DNA from: Clostridia bacterium
GTDB lineage: Bacteria > Bacillota > Clostridia > TANB77 > CAG-508
Assembly: GCA_017469445.1 (NCBI GenBank)
Contig: JAFUGK010000015.1
Span: 139,964-194,852, forward strand
Direction of reading: 5' to 3'
DNA: 54,889 bases
The position numbers and the translations under genes are program-made. Position 1 is the first letter of the stretch, and each line of letters begins with the position of its first letter. The notes beneath the pieces were generated by a model, which had not been told where the DNA came from, made no database searches, and was given only the letters and a program-made list of their open reading frames with translations. Shown here one piece after another: positions 44,936-52,606 of the stretch.

Positions 44936-47731
44936 TTATGGATTATCACTTTTACCTTCTACTTTATTCTCGCTTTTATTTACAACATTTGCATTTGTTG
45001 TAATTGTGTTTTTGGTTTCATCTACAACATTTTTAATATTATTATCAGAAGGCTTTTCTACAGTATTAGAAACTGTATTAGAAACTGTATTAGTAACTTT
45101 ATTCTCAACTTTGTTATCTACTTTATTTTCCACTTTATTCTCAACCTTATTGTCTACTTTGTTATCTACTTTATTCTCAACTTTATTTTCTACCTTGTTA
45201 TCAACTTTATTGTTTACTTTATTATCAACTTTGTTGTCTACCTTACTTTCTTCTTTCTTTGTATGAGTTGTACATGTTTCTGTAGGAGCCATATATGTAG
45301 CATCTGTTGCCCTTCTCCATGATTCATTTTTCTCACTATCTTTTCTAGTTATAAATACTTTTTCTACAGCATTTGGGCAATTATCATTTGCTAGTTTTGT
45401 TGTTCCACCTTCTTCACACACCTTTAACTTAACATGACAAGTACATTTTTCTGTTGGCTGAGTTCCATTAACATATACTTCAGTATATGTTCTATTTCCT
45501 CTAGGGTCCTGTGTACAGTACTCTCCAACTAATTTTCCGGAATCTTTACATATTGTTACCTTTTTTATATCACTAGGTACATCAAATCTTTTTGGCTCTA
45601 AATCTTTATGAATAAACTCCATAATAGGATCCCACAATGCGCCAGAAGGATTTGATGGGCTTCCTCTATATTTTACAAGCTCATTTTCCTCGAAGCCATA
45701 CCATACTACGGCTGAATAATATGGACTAAATCCACATAGCCATCTATCACAATCTCCATTTGTTGTTCCTGTTTTTGCTCCTATATCAAAGCCTTTTATC
45801 CCACAATATTTTGCTGTTCCATTAGGGCCTACTACTGGTTGGAATAATATATTTTGCATTATATATGCATTAGATTCACTCATAACTCTTCTTCTAGTTT
45901 GTTCTGATTCTAATATTGTATTTCCATTTGCATCCACAATTTTAGTAAAGAAAGTTGGTTCAACATATTCTCCTCCATTAGCAATCATTGAGTATCCAGC
46001 TGTCATTTGAAGTGGTGTTGCACCATGTGTTAATCCACCTAATGCTAATGCTAAATTTTGATCTTTTTCTGGATCTATATATTCAAATCCAATATCACGT
46101 AAGAATTTTACTGCTTTTGCTGTTCCAAGCTGACTTAATATTGCTACTGGTGCAATATTATGTGATATTTCTATTGTGTATCTTACTGTTGAAAGTCCTT
46201 TATATGTATTATCATAATTCTTTGGCCAATCTTTTTTCATTCCAGCAAAAGTTGTTGGTACATCATCATAAACTGAACCTGCTGTTATTATTCCTGCTTC
46301 AATTGCTGGTGCTATTACCGCTAATGGTTTCATAGCAGAACCTGTTTGTTTCCCTGTTCCATCGGTTGCAAAATTAAATCCATCTACATCGGTCTTTTCT
46401 CCTAATTTACCTACTACTCCTGATACATAACCTGTATGATTTTCTATAACAACCATTGCTGCTTGTGAATGCTTTTCTGGATGAAGTTTAGATTGTATCT
46501 GGTATTTTTCTTTTGCAAATTCTTCTTCCATTTTTTCTTGTATTTTTGTATCTTGATTAGAATAAATTATATATCCTCCACTTTTTAGCTTAGTTCTAGC
46601 GAAATCCTCATCCCAATCATTTTTTTCCACCAATTCATTTACAATTTCATCTACCATTGATTCTATATAGTATGAATATACTTTTTGTGTAATTGATCCT
46701 TCGCTAAAGTTTAATCCTTCATCAACTTTTTGATAAGCTGCATCTTTTTCTTCTTGTGATATTTTCCCAAGTTCTAACATTTTTGAAAGAACTACTTTAG
46801 TTCTTTTATTTATTTTTTCCATTCTTGCTGCTTTAGCTTCTTCATCTTCGTCTTTAAATGGATTATATGTATTAGGAGCATGATTTATTCCTGCTAAAAA
46901 TGCTGCTTCCTCTAAGCTTAAATCCCCTACATTTTTATTAAAGTAGTATTTAGCACCTAGTTGAACACCATGTATATTTTTACTTCCACCGCCCATAGAA
47001 AGTATATTCAAATATGTTTCTAATATTTGATCTTTAGATGCAAATTCTTCTATTTTATATGCTTTAACCCATTCTCTTATTTTTCTTAATATTCCACCAA
47101 TTCCTTCATCTTCTTTATCTTTGGTAATATTCTTTACAAGCTGTTGTGTTATTGTGCTTCCACCAAATGATGATGATCCTCTGTTTAACACAAATTTAGC
47201 TGCTGCATATAATGTCCTTTTTAAGTCTACACCACTATGTTCTCTAAATCTTTCGTCTTCTATAGAAATAAACGCTTCTGGTAAATATGCTGGCATTTCT
47301 GATAAAGTAACAATCTCTCTTTTTTCGTCTCCAGCTAGTGTAGCAATAGTATTTCCATCTTTATCTAAAACAACTGTATTTGAAGTACCTATAATTAAAT
47401 CTTCTTGAGTTATCTTAAAATCGTCTCCTCCAAGTACTCCCATAGCAACACCAGCTACTACGCCACCAATTACTAGTATTCCAACTAATATTAGTGTTAA
47501 TATTATTCTAATGATCCACTTTAATATTTTATGTTCCTTTTTCTTCTTATCCTTTTTCTTTCTATCTTTTACCTTTTTTACCTTTTTTGTTTTTTCATTA
47601 TCCTCTTTTTTCTTCACTGGTACAAGTTGATTTACTTTTGTTTCTTCTTTTTTTGTAGTATTTTTCCTTACAGCATTTTTATTTGTATTGTTCTTTTTTT
47701 TGTTTACCCTTTTATTTTTCTTTTTACTCAT
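44936..47731 (-). CDS. class A penicillin-binding protein (PBP1A type) with NKV-repeat tail
   Basis: The 931-aa product has a Lys-rich cytoplasmic head (about 70 residues), one TM helix (WIIRIILTLILVGILVIGGVVAG), a GT51 glycosyltransferase domain (SIEDERFREHSGVDLKR, STITQQLVKN) and a transpeptidase domain (catalytic GSAMKPLA, SHN, KTGTTNGD). It polymerises and cross-links peptidoglycan outside the cell. The last about 110 residues are dominated by KVDN/KVEN/KVTN four-residue units (12-bp repeats in DNA), a basic low-complexity tail likely to contact wall polymers. Several Cys around the C-terminal domain (CKDSGKLVGEYC, CTCHVKLKVC) are typical of clostridial PBPs. Confidence 0.95.
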   Translation of the reverse strand: MSKKKNKRVNKKKNNTNKNAVRKNTTKKEETKVNQLVPVKKKEDNEKTKKVKKVKDRKKKDKKKKEHKILKWIIRIILTLILVGILVIGGVVAGVAMGVLGGDDFKITQEDLIIGTSNTVVLDKDGNTIATLAGDEKREIVTLSEMPAYLPEAFISIEDERFREHSGVDLKRTLYAAAKFVLNRGSSSFGGSTITQQLVKNITKDKEDEGIGGILRKIREWVKAYKIEEFASKDQILETYLNILSMGGGSKNIHGVQLGAKYYFNKNVGDLSLEEAAFLAGINHAPNTYNPFKDEDEEAKAARMEKINKRTKVVLSKMLELGKISQEEKDAAYQKVDEGLNFSEGSITQKVYSYYIESMVDEIVNELVEKNDWDEDFARTKLKSGGYIIYSNQDTKIQEKMEEEFAKEKYQIQSKLHPEKHSQAAMVVIENHTGYVSGVVGKLGEKTDVDGFNFATDGTGKQTGSAMKPLAVIAPAIEAGIITAGSVYDDVPTTFAGMKKDWPKNYDNTYKGLSTVRYTIEISHNIAPVAILSQLGTAKAVKFLRDIGFEYIDPEKDQNLALALGGLTHGATPLQMTAGYSMIANGGEYVEPTFFTKIVDANGNTILESEQTRRRVMSESNAYIMQNILFQPVVGPNGTAKYCGIKGFDIGAKTGTTNGDCDRWLCGFSPYYSAVVWYGFEENELVKYRGSPSNPSGALWDPIMEFIHKDLEPKRFDVPSDIKKVTICKDSGKLVGEYCTQDPRGNRTYTEVYVNGTQPTEKCTCHVKLKVCEEGGTTKLANDNCPNAVEKVFITRKDSEKNESWRRATDATYMAPTETCTTHTKKEESKVDNKVDNKVNNKVDNKVENKVENKVDNKVDNKVENKVENKVDNKVENKVTNTVSNTVSNTVEKPSDNNIKNVVDETKNTITTNANVVNKSENKVEGKSDNP

Positions 47732-47822
47732 ATTTAAATCTCCTTGATTAGATTTTTACATTAAACATTATATTATAAAATCATGAATTTTTAAAGTATT
47801 TAGTTAAATTTTCACAAAAAAA

Positions 47823-47852
47823 TGACTAGGTAGTTCAAAAACTATCTAGTCA
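47823..47852 (-). terminator. intrinsic terminator after the exchanger gene
   Basis: TGACTAGATAGTT pairs with AACTACCTAGTCA on the minus strand, followed by TTTTTTTG. Confidence 0.85.
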
Positions 47853-47854
47853 CA

Positions 47855-48722
47855 TTATGCAATTAATATAGCAAGTGCTTGAATTATAAACAAATTTACG
47901 ATATTAGAAGTTAGTAAGTTGTTTGTTGCTTCTATTACCCCTAACATATCATTTTCCTTCTTTTTGTGATGCTTTTGAGATTCAAAAAAAGTTATTAATT
48001 CGGGAATACTTGTTATAATGCCTAATAAAATGCCTATTATAACTTCAGGCACTTCAAATATTCCACATAAATTTTCTAATATATTTCCTAAAATTTCTCC
48101 TATTATATATAGCATTGCTCCTGTTAACATGAGAATTATAATATAGAAAATAAGCTTTAATTTTATATTTTTTATTTTAGTTTTTTTCTTATCTATCTTT
48201 TTCTCAATTTCTTTATCTTCTTTTTTTAAATAAAGCTTATGTGCATTGCTATTTAAAAATCTAAAAAGTATATATAAAAGTATAAAAAGTGGTACTACAT
48301 TTAAATTAAGTTCAATATCCACAACAAGCAATAATATAGGAATTATGATGGTAAAACCCACTAGCACAACATCTGTGATTATTGCATTATTTTTTAGTTT
48401 ACTTCCATTTTTGTTTAGTATAATTGTTGTTAAGTATTGAATTAAATTTATTATATTAGAGCTTAAAATATTAAAAATACTTGCCCCGTGAATATCCTCT
48501 TATGCTTGATGCTGTAATTGTTAAAAGTTCTGGGACAGAAGTTGTATAGCCAGATATATTCCCTACTGTTTTTGCACTTAAATTTAGTAATTCTGCAACT
48601 TTTCTTAAAGTTGTTGAAAGAATAAATTTGGATATAATAACAATTAATGAAGAATAAATTATTAATTTTAATATTTCATAAAAAAGCAAAAATATAGCAC
48701 CTCCATAATGTATGTTATCCAA
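47855..48722 (-). pseudogene. CaCA-type sodium/calcium exchanger-like membrane protein, single-base frameshift
   Basis: Two frames join into about 288 aa. The first (from TTG 48722) holds TM helices and alpha-repeat 1 (VGNISGYTTSVPELLTITASS) and runs into a stop after SIRGYSRGKYF. The second continues GASIFNILSSNIINLI and holds more TM helices and alpha-repeat 2 (GILLGIITSIPELITF...TNNLLTSNIVNLF). The paired G..TS.PEL repeats with opposite topology define the cation/Ca2+ exchanger superfamily; the ion is not certain. Removing one C from the CCCC at 48484-48487 restores one frame. The protein is shorter than YrbG-like exchangers. Start is uncertain: a TTG just past GGAGG (near 48680) is also possible. 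Confidence 0.7.
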
Positions 48723-48764
48723 ATTTAAATATTTTTATTATGGAAATGCCAAAAGGTCTGTAAA

Positions 48765-48793
48765 TTGACTTTTTGCTAATTTTTTAGTATAAT
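48765..48793 (+). promoter_or_regulatory. sigma-A type promoter of the 48855 gene
   Basis: TTGACT (48765-48770) and a perfect TATAAT (48788-48793) with 17-bp spacing, about 60 bp before the ATG. Confidence 0.8.
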
Positions 48794-48854
48794 AGTTATG
48801 TACTAAATTTATTTTAATAAAAGATTAAACTTTTAGTTATCAAGGAGGTTAACC

Positions 48855-49169
48855 ATGATACCAAAATACTTTACAGCTATTATTACTATTTACTTTATGT
48901 ATCGGTATTTTTTTGAAGGAGATAATTTAGCTCCTATTCAAATCGGTATAGTTTTACTGTGGTATGTACTGTTTAATCTGTTGTATACGAAAAAAGATAA
49001 AAGTTATTTAGACAATTGGTGGAACATAACAAATTGTTGTCAGGTTGGTATTTTAGCTATGTTTGTTGCATTGTTAATTGACTATTCTATTCCACTCAAG
49101 TTGTTAGAATGTGCATTGTTAATGCTTCTTTTGTTTTTCTCTTTTTTCAAGTTTACTCTTTTTTTATGA
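48855..49169 (+). CDS. small integral membrane protein, 104 aa, unrecognised
   Basis: The product has three or four predicted TM helices (FTAIITIYFMYRYFF, IQIGIVLLWYVLFNLLY, VGILAMFVALLIDY, LLECALLMLLLFFSFF) and a short charged loop with a tryptophan pair (YLDNWWNITNCC). I know no family. It has a near-ideal promoter, AAGGAGG before the ATG, and its own terminator, so it is a single-gene unit, divergent from the exchanger gene. Composition fits the host chromosome. Confidence 0.75.
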   Translation: MIPKYFTAIITIYFMYRYFFEGDNLAPIQIGIVLLWYVLFNLLYTKKDKSYLDNWWNITNCCQVGILAMFVALLIDYSIPLKLLECALLMLLLFFSFFKFTLFL

Positions 49170-49172
49170 AAT

Positions 49173-49211
49173 TCAAAAACCTACTCTTTTTATTTAAAGA
49201 GTAGGTTTTTG
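49173..49211 (+). terminator. terminator of the 48855 gene
   Basis: TCAAAAACCTACTCTTT / AAAGAGTAGGTTTTTGA, a perfect 17-bp stem with a short AT loop; A/T ends serve both directions. GATGTCATATTTTA follows, a word shared with the flanks of repeat C. Confidence 0.9.
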
Positions 49212-49329
49212 ATGTCATATTTTATATATAAAAATATTTTTTGTCAATAAAAATCGATTTATTGTGGTTGTTTTAATATAAAACCTTCTAAATTTCAAGT
49301 GATTTTGATAATTCATTAATAATATTTTT

Positions 49330-49342
49330 TGGAAACGTCCCT
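49330..49342. repeat. REP fragment
   Basis: TGGAAACGTCCCT matches one end box of the REP family (GGAAACGTCCCC). No second arm is present, so it is a decayed half-copy. Confidence 0.5.
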
Positions 49343-49358
49343 AAAATAAAAATTATTT

Positions 49359-49463
49359 TTTAATGAATAATTAATAATTAAAAATGAAGAATGAATAATA
49401 CAAATGTGCTACTCTACAACTTTCTATTATTCATTCTTCACTATTCACTATTAATTATTAATT
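49359..49463. repeat. AT-rich foldback (MITE-like) element
   Basis: Two long arms, TTAATGAATAATTAATAATTAAAAATGAAGAATGAATAATA read on one side and TATTATTCATTCTTCACTATTCACTATTAATTATTAA on the other, are inversely complementary around a centre with GTGCTACTCTACAACTTTC. A partial copy is at 18721. It is the main content of the 49212-49703 gap, with the terminator-like hairpins after it and the promoter at 49615. Confidence 0.6.
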
Positions 49464-49465
49464 GC

Positions 49466-49522
49466 GAGGCACTTTTGCCTCACACATTTGGCTCCATTGT
49501 TGTAGTTATCTACAACTTTTTT
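49466..49522 (+). terminator. two hairpins, the second terminator-like
   Basis: GAGGCA/TGCCTC (49466-49481) is followed by GTTGTAG-TTAT-CTACAAC with a TTTTTT tail (49499-49522). GAGGCA could also pair with TGCCTCT after the T run. No gene precedes it directly, so it may belong to the foldback element. Confidence 0.5.
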
Positions 49523-49614
49523 GCCTCTCTTAACGATTGATACAAAATCAATCAATTTATTGTGTATAGTTTAACATATATAATATTTTTTTCAATAGTT
49601 TTTTAACTAATCGC

Positions 49615-49643
49615 TTGTATAATTATGTAAAGTATGATATAAT
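49615..49643 (+). promoter_or_regulatory. sigma-A type promoter of the 49704 gene
   Basis: TTGTAT (49615-49620) and TATAAT (49638-49643) with 17-bp spacing, 60 bp before the ATG. Confidence 0.75.
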
Positions 49644-49703
49644 ATGTAGCGAAATAGCAATTAGCTACTTATTTTTTTCATTAAATTATGAAAGGAGAAA
49701 AAC

Positions 49704-50174
49704 ATGGAAAATAAAATGGCACATGAGTTTGTCGAGCGGCGTGAATCATTTTTTCGGTTACGAGCTACTTCAAATAATCTTGAAAAAATAGCCTCACAAG
49801 CCCTATTGAATTGGGTAATGAGCTGTATTGAAACAATTTATTGGGAAGATCATTTGAATAGGATAGCATTTGACGTTACTCTTTATGCTCAAGATGATAT
49901 GGTAATACTTATTTACAAAAATATACCATCCCGCAAGGAATCGAGATTTATATTTAAACAAGATTTACCTGGTAAATTATTAAAGATATTGAAGAATTTT
50001 GTAAAAGATTTCAACGATACTAGGTTTCACAAACACAATTATATAGTTTCATCACCTCATTTTCATGCAGAGGAGCCTGTTACTGCTGGAAGCTCAGACT
50101 TTAATGGCTGTTACTATGTTGTCTATATAAACATAGAGATGAGAACTGATATTGAAGATGAGTTTCGTGCATAA
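49704..50174 (+). CDS. hypothetical protein, 156 aa, unrecognised
   Basis: A soluble protein with mixed helix and strand: N-terminal helix (HEFVERRESFFRLRATSNNLEKIASQ), a strand-rich middle (RIAFDVTLYAQDDMVILIYK) and a C-terminal part with His/Glu (HKHNYIVSSPHFHAEEPVTAG) that could bind metal, ending in a strand CYYVVYINIEM. No known motif. It has its own promoter, GAAAGGAG before the ATG and a terminator, so it is a single-gene unit beside the tRNA genes. Codon use is slightly less AT-extreme than that of its neighbours, which might mean later arrival. Confidence 0.75.
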   Translation: MENKMAHEFVERRESFFRLRATSNNLEKIASQALLNWVMSCIETIYWEDHLNRIAFDVTLYAQDDMVILIYKNIPSRKESRFIFKQDLPGKLLKILKNFVKDFNDTRFHKHNYIVSSPHFHAEEPVTAGSSDFNGCYYVVYINIEMRTDIEDEFRA

Positions 50175-50186
50175 ATTCCATTAATT

Positions 50187-50246
50187 GAACAAGGGGATGT
50201 TCTTTTAGTTCAAATTTTTGTTAAACTAAATATACATCCCTTGTTC
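50187..50246 (+). terminator. long imperfect hairpin after the 49704 gene
   Basis: GAACAAGGGGATGT pairs with ACATCCCTTGTTC (one bulged G), with an inner TTAGTT/AACTAA pair. Confidence 0.6.
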
Positions 50247-50250
50247 GTAA

Positions 50251-50284
50251 AATGAAAGAACTGATTTAATCAGTTCTTTCATTT
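50251..50284. terminator. bidirectional terminator beside tRNA-Gln
   Basis: AATGAAAGAACTGA / TCAGTTCTTTCATT, a perfect 14-bp stem with a short loop; T-rich on both outer sides. It ends the minus-strand tRNA pair and backs up the plus-strand gene. Confidence 0.85.
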
Positions 50285-50360
50285 TGGCTGGGGTGGGAGG
50301 ATTCGAACCGCCGAAATGCCAGAGTCAAAGTCTGGTGCCTTACCACTTGGCTACACCCCA
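50285..50360 (-). tRNA. tRNA-Gln (UUG anticodon)
   Basis: A complete 76-nt cloverleaf on the minus strand: acceptor TGGGGTG with CACCCCA, discriminator G, encoded CCA. The anticodon stem CCAGA/TCTGG closes the loop CTTTGAC, anticodon TTG. Confidence 0.95.
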
Positions 50361-50428
50361 ATATTAAATTTGTAGTGAGATTTTTAATTTAAGTAATATA
50401 ACTCATTTTATATATTACTTTTAAAAAC

Positions 50429-50506
50429 TGGGGTGGAAGATGGGACTCGAACCCACGACCTCTAGTGCCACAAACTAGCGCTCTAACCAACTGCGCTACA
50501 TCCACC
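50429..50506 (-). tRNA. tRNA-His (GUG anticodon)
   Basis: A complete cloverleaf on the minus strand: anticodon stem CTAGT/ACTAG closing the loop TTGTGGC, anticodon GTG. The extra 5' G (-1) faces C73, the identity feature of tRNA-His, and CCA is encoded. One acceptor pair is a T-T mismatch. Confidence 0.95.
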
Positions 50507-50510
50507 AAAT

Positions 50511-50537
50511 AACGGACTAATTATATAGTCCGTTATT
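50511..50537 (-). terminator. hairpin between the sortase gene and tRNA-His
   Basis: AACGGACT / AGTCCGTT around an AT loop, followed by an ATTT-rich tail. It is placed to end the sortase transcript before the tRNAs. Confidence 0.6.
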
Positions 50538-50584
50538 TATTTTAACCTATTTTTACTACTTTTGTCAATACTTTTTTTGTAAAT

Positions 50585-51295
50585 TTATTGTTGTTCTGCT
50601 CTTGCCCATATAATAGTTCTTGCTGAACTGTCATCTGTACATGTAGATAATGATATTTCTACTCCACCATGAGTATCTCTTGTCATAAACTCTGAATCCT
50701 CTGGTGTAGTTTCATATGCAGCATATACAATATATGTAACTCTATTTCCTGTTGAATCTGTTATATATATTTTATCTCCTACTGCAATTTTATAGTTATC
50801 TGAGAAGAACATTCCATTTCTATAATTGTGTCCTACTATAACTGTATTTCCAGGTTTATTTAATCCTGGTCCATATAATATAGCTACTGATGTTTCAATA
50901 GATTTTTTAGTTGCTTCTTCTAATATTGGATATTTTATTCCAGTTTTAGGTATTTCTATATATCCAACCATTACAAAACCTTTATATGTTTTTTGACTCG
51001 TAGTTCCTCCACCTGATGTTCCCGTTTGAGCTGCAAATGCACTAGAATCAATCGCATTTATTACTGGCTTTTCAGCTATTGTATTTGCTACTACTGTATT
51101 TGCCACTTTATTTGCATCGTTATTATTATTATTTACAGGTGTTTCTGGTTCTGATGGTTGATCACTTGCTATTGGTGTTGGTGTACTAGTATTACTTGAA
51201 TATACACTAAAAGCCCAGAATCCTAATAGACCTATTATTATAATTATTATAGCTATTATTGCAATTGTTATATAATCGCTTTTATTTTCAAACAT
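50585..51295 (-). CDS. sortase, TM-anchored (first of a tandem pair)
   Basis: From ATG 51295 (AGGAG 8 nt upstream) the 236-aa product has an N-terminal TM helix (about residues 9-30), a Ser/Thr/Pro/Asn-rich linker of about 75 residues, then the sortase barrel with the catalytic triad: His156 in VIVGHNYRNG, Cys219 in LSTCTDD and Arg226 in ARTIIWAR. Sortases cleave a sorting motif and join the protein to the cell wall or to pilins. The subclass is uncertain (class D/E-like). No LPXTG substrate is seen in this window. It follows a paralogue by about 90 nt, a duplication. Confidence 0.92.
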   Translation of the reverse strand: MFENKSDYITIAIIAIIIIIIGLLGFWAFSVYSSNTSTPTPIASDQPSEPETPVNNNNNDANKVANTVVANTIAEKPVINAIDSSAFAAQTGTSGGGTTSQKTYKGFVMVGYIEIPKTGIKYPILEEATKKSIETSVAILYGPGLNKPGNTVIVGHNYRNGMFFSDNYKIAVGDKIYITDSTGNRVTYIVYAAYETTPEDSEFMTRDTHGGVEISLSTCTDDSSARTIIWARAEQQ

Positions 51296-51384
51296 AATAA
51301 CCACTCCTATCTTTTGCATCTATATACATTAATTATACCATATTTTTGAAAAAAATCATAGTCTTTTAGGTTTTTTTGTAAAAT

Positions 51385-52083
51385 TTACTCTGCTTTTGCC
51401 CAAATTATTAGTCTTAATTTACCATCATCTGTACAAGTAGATAGAGATATTTCCCTTGCTCCATGTGTATCTCTTGTCATATAGTCCGTATCGGTATCTG
51501 TTGTTTTATAAATATTATATATAGTATATGGTATTCTATTTCCCTCCAAATCTGTAATATATATTGTATCTCCATTATTTAGTTTTTTATTGTTTGAAAA
51601 GAATAGTCCATTCCTATTATTATGTCCTATTATTATAGTATTTCCAACTTGATTAAGTCCTGGTCCGTATAGCTGTGCAACAGCTACATTTAGTGCACTT
51701 GGCGAAATTTCTGCTAATACTGGGTAATTAACTTTAGTTTTTGGAATTTCTATGTGTCCTAGAATTGTAAAATTTTTATACTTATCATAATTGGTCTTTC
51801 CACTTGATTTCCCTTCTGAAGTATTAGTATCTGGTTCCTGTTGTGGTTCTTCTGGTTCTTGTGCTGGCTCTATTGGTGTAAGGTTTGCTTCAATTACATT
51901 ATTTTCGCCTTGTCCATCTTCTATGCCTATCTGCCTATTAAACTCTTCTATAGCATCTAAAGCATCTTGTTCTACTCTATTTTTACTATACATATCATAT
52001 AGCCAAAATCCTACTAATACTACTATTGCAATTATTGATACTATTAATATAATTGTTAAAAACATATCATACTTTTTTTCCAT
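51385..52083 (-). CDS. sortase, TM-anchored (second of a tandem pair)
   Basis: The 232-aa product is a paralogue of the neighbouring sortase: N-terminal TM helix (IILIVSIIAIVVLVGFWLY), an acidic Pro/Glu-rich linker (PAQEPEEPQQEPD) and the catalytic core with His154 in IIIGHNNRNG, Cys217 in LSTCTDD and Arg224 in LRLIIWAK. The cores are about as similar as recent duplicates while the linkers differ fully (Asn/Thr-rich versus Glu/Pro-rich), so their distance from the membrane or their partners may differ. AAAGGAAG lies upstream of the ATG. Confidence 0.92.
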   Translation of the reverse strand: MEKKYDMFLTIILIVSIIAIVVLVGFWLYDMYSKNRVEQDALDAIEEFNRQIGIEDGQGENNVIEANLTPIEPAQEPEEPQQEPDTNTSEGKSSGKTNYDKYKNFTILGHIEIPKTKVNYPVLAEISPSALNVAVAQLYGPGLNQVGNTIIIGHNNRNGLFFSNNKKLNNGDTIYITDLEGNRIPYTIYNIYKTTDTDTDYMTRDTHGAREISLSTCTDDGKLRLIIWAKAE

Positions 52084-52141
52084 ATATAATCTCTTCCTTT
52101 AAAATAATCTCTTTTGTTTTATTGTAACATATTTTATTTTT

Positions 52142-52486
52142 TTAAACAATCTTTGTTCCAAGTTTTGTTCCACCCAATAAATGGAAGTGAATGTGTTTTA
52201 CTTCTTGTCCTCCATTTTCTCCACAATTTATTATAACTCTAAATCCATCTTCTGCTATGCCTTGTTCTTTTGCTATTTGATTTATTACGCTATAAATTTT
52301 TCCAATAACTGCTTCATCTTCTTTTTCAATTTCAGTTATTTTTTCAATATGTTTTTTTGGTATTACCACTATATGCACTGGTGCTTTTGGTGCAATATCT
52401 TTAAATGCCAATATTTCTTCATCCTCATATACTATTTGTGATGGAATCTCTTTGTTTATTATTTTACAAAAAATACAATCATTCAT
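52142..52486 (-). CDS. HIT family nucleotide hydrolase (HinT-like)
   Basis: The 114-aa product has zinc-type Cys (CIFCKII), IPSQIVYEDEEILAFKDIAPKAPVH, the helix HIVVIPKKHIEKI and the HIT triad HIHFHLLGG. HinT hydrolyses adenosine phosphoramidates (AMP-amino acid or AMP-Lys adducts). It is 19 nt from repeat C copy 3 and follows alaS, suggesting a common functional theme of aminoacyl-adenylate handling, though that is speculation. Confidence 0.95.
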   Translation of the reverse strand: MNDCIFCKIINKEIPSQIVYEDEEILAFKDIAPKAPVHIVVIPKKHIEKITEIEKEDEAVIGKIYSVINQIAKEQGIAEDGFRVIINCGENGGQEVKHIHFHLLGGTKLGTKIV

Positions 52487-52510
52487 TTAATTTTCCTCCT
52501 AATCTTGTAA

Positions 52511-52561
52511 GGGGACGCATCTTTACCTATGGTCATTGCTCAATGGATAAGATACATCCCC
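52511..52561. repeat. structured intergenic repeat C, copy 3
   Basis: The arms GGGGACGCATCTT / AAGATACATCCCC pair fully on the minus strand with two G-T wobbles. The loop TATGGTCATT and the following CTAATGATGTCATATT are shared with the copy at 9663. Confidence 0.75.
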
Positions 52562-52606
52562 ATACTTATGAGCTAATGATGTCATATTTCAAGTTTATCT
52601 CCTTTT

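Noticed and set aside
45006..45266. Plus-strand Leu/Ser/Thr-rich frame opposite the PBP tail
   Set aside because: It is the antisense reading of the 12-bp NKV repeats, with no RBS.
44936..47731. Cys-rich C-terminal part of the PBP as a separate metal-binding gene
   Set aside because: The frame is continuous from the TM helix to the NKV tail and such Cys pairs are usual in clostridial PBP1A proteins.
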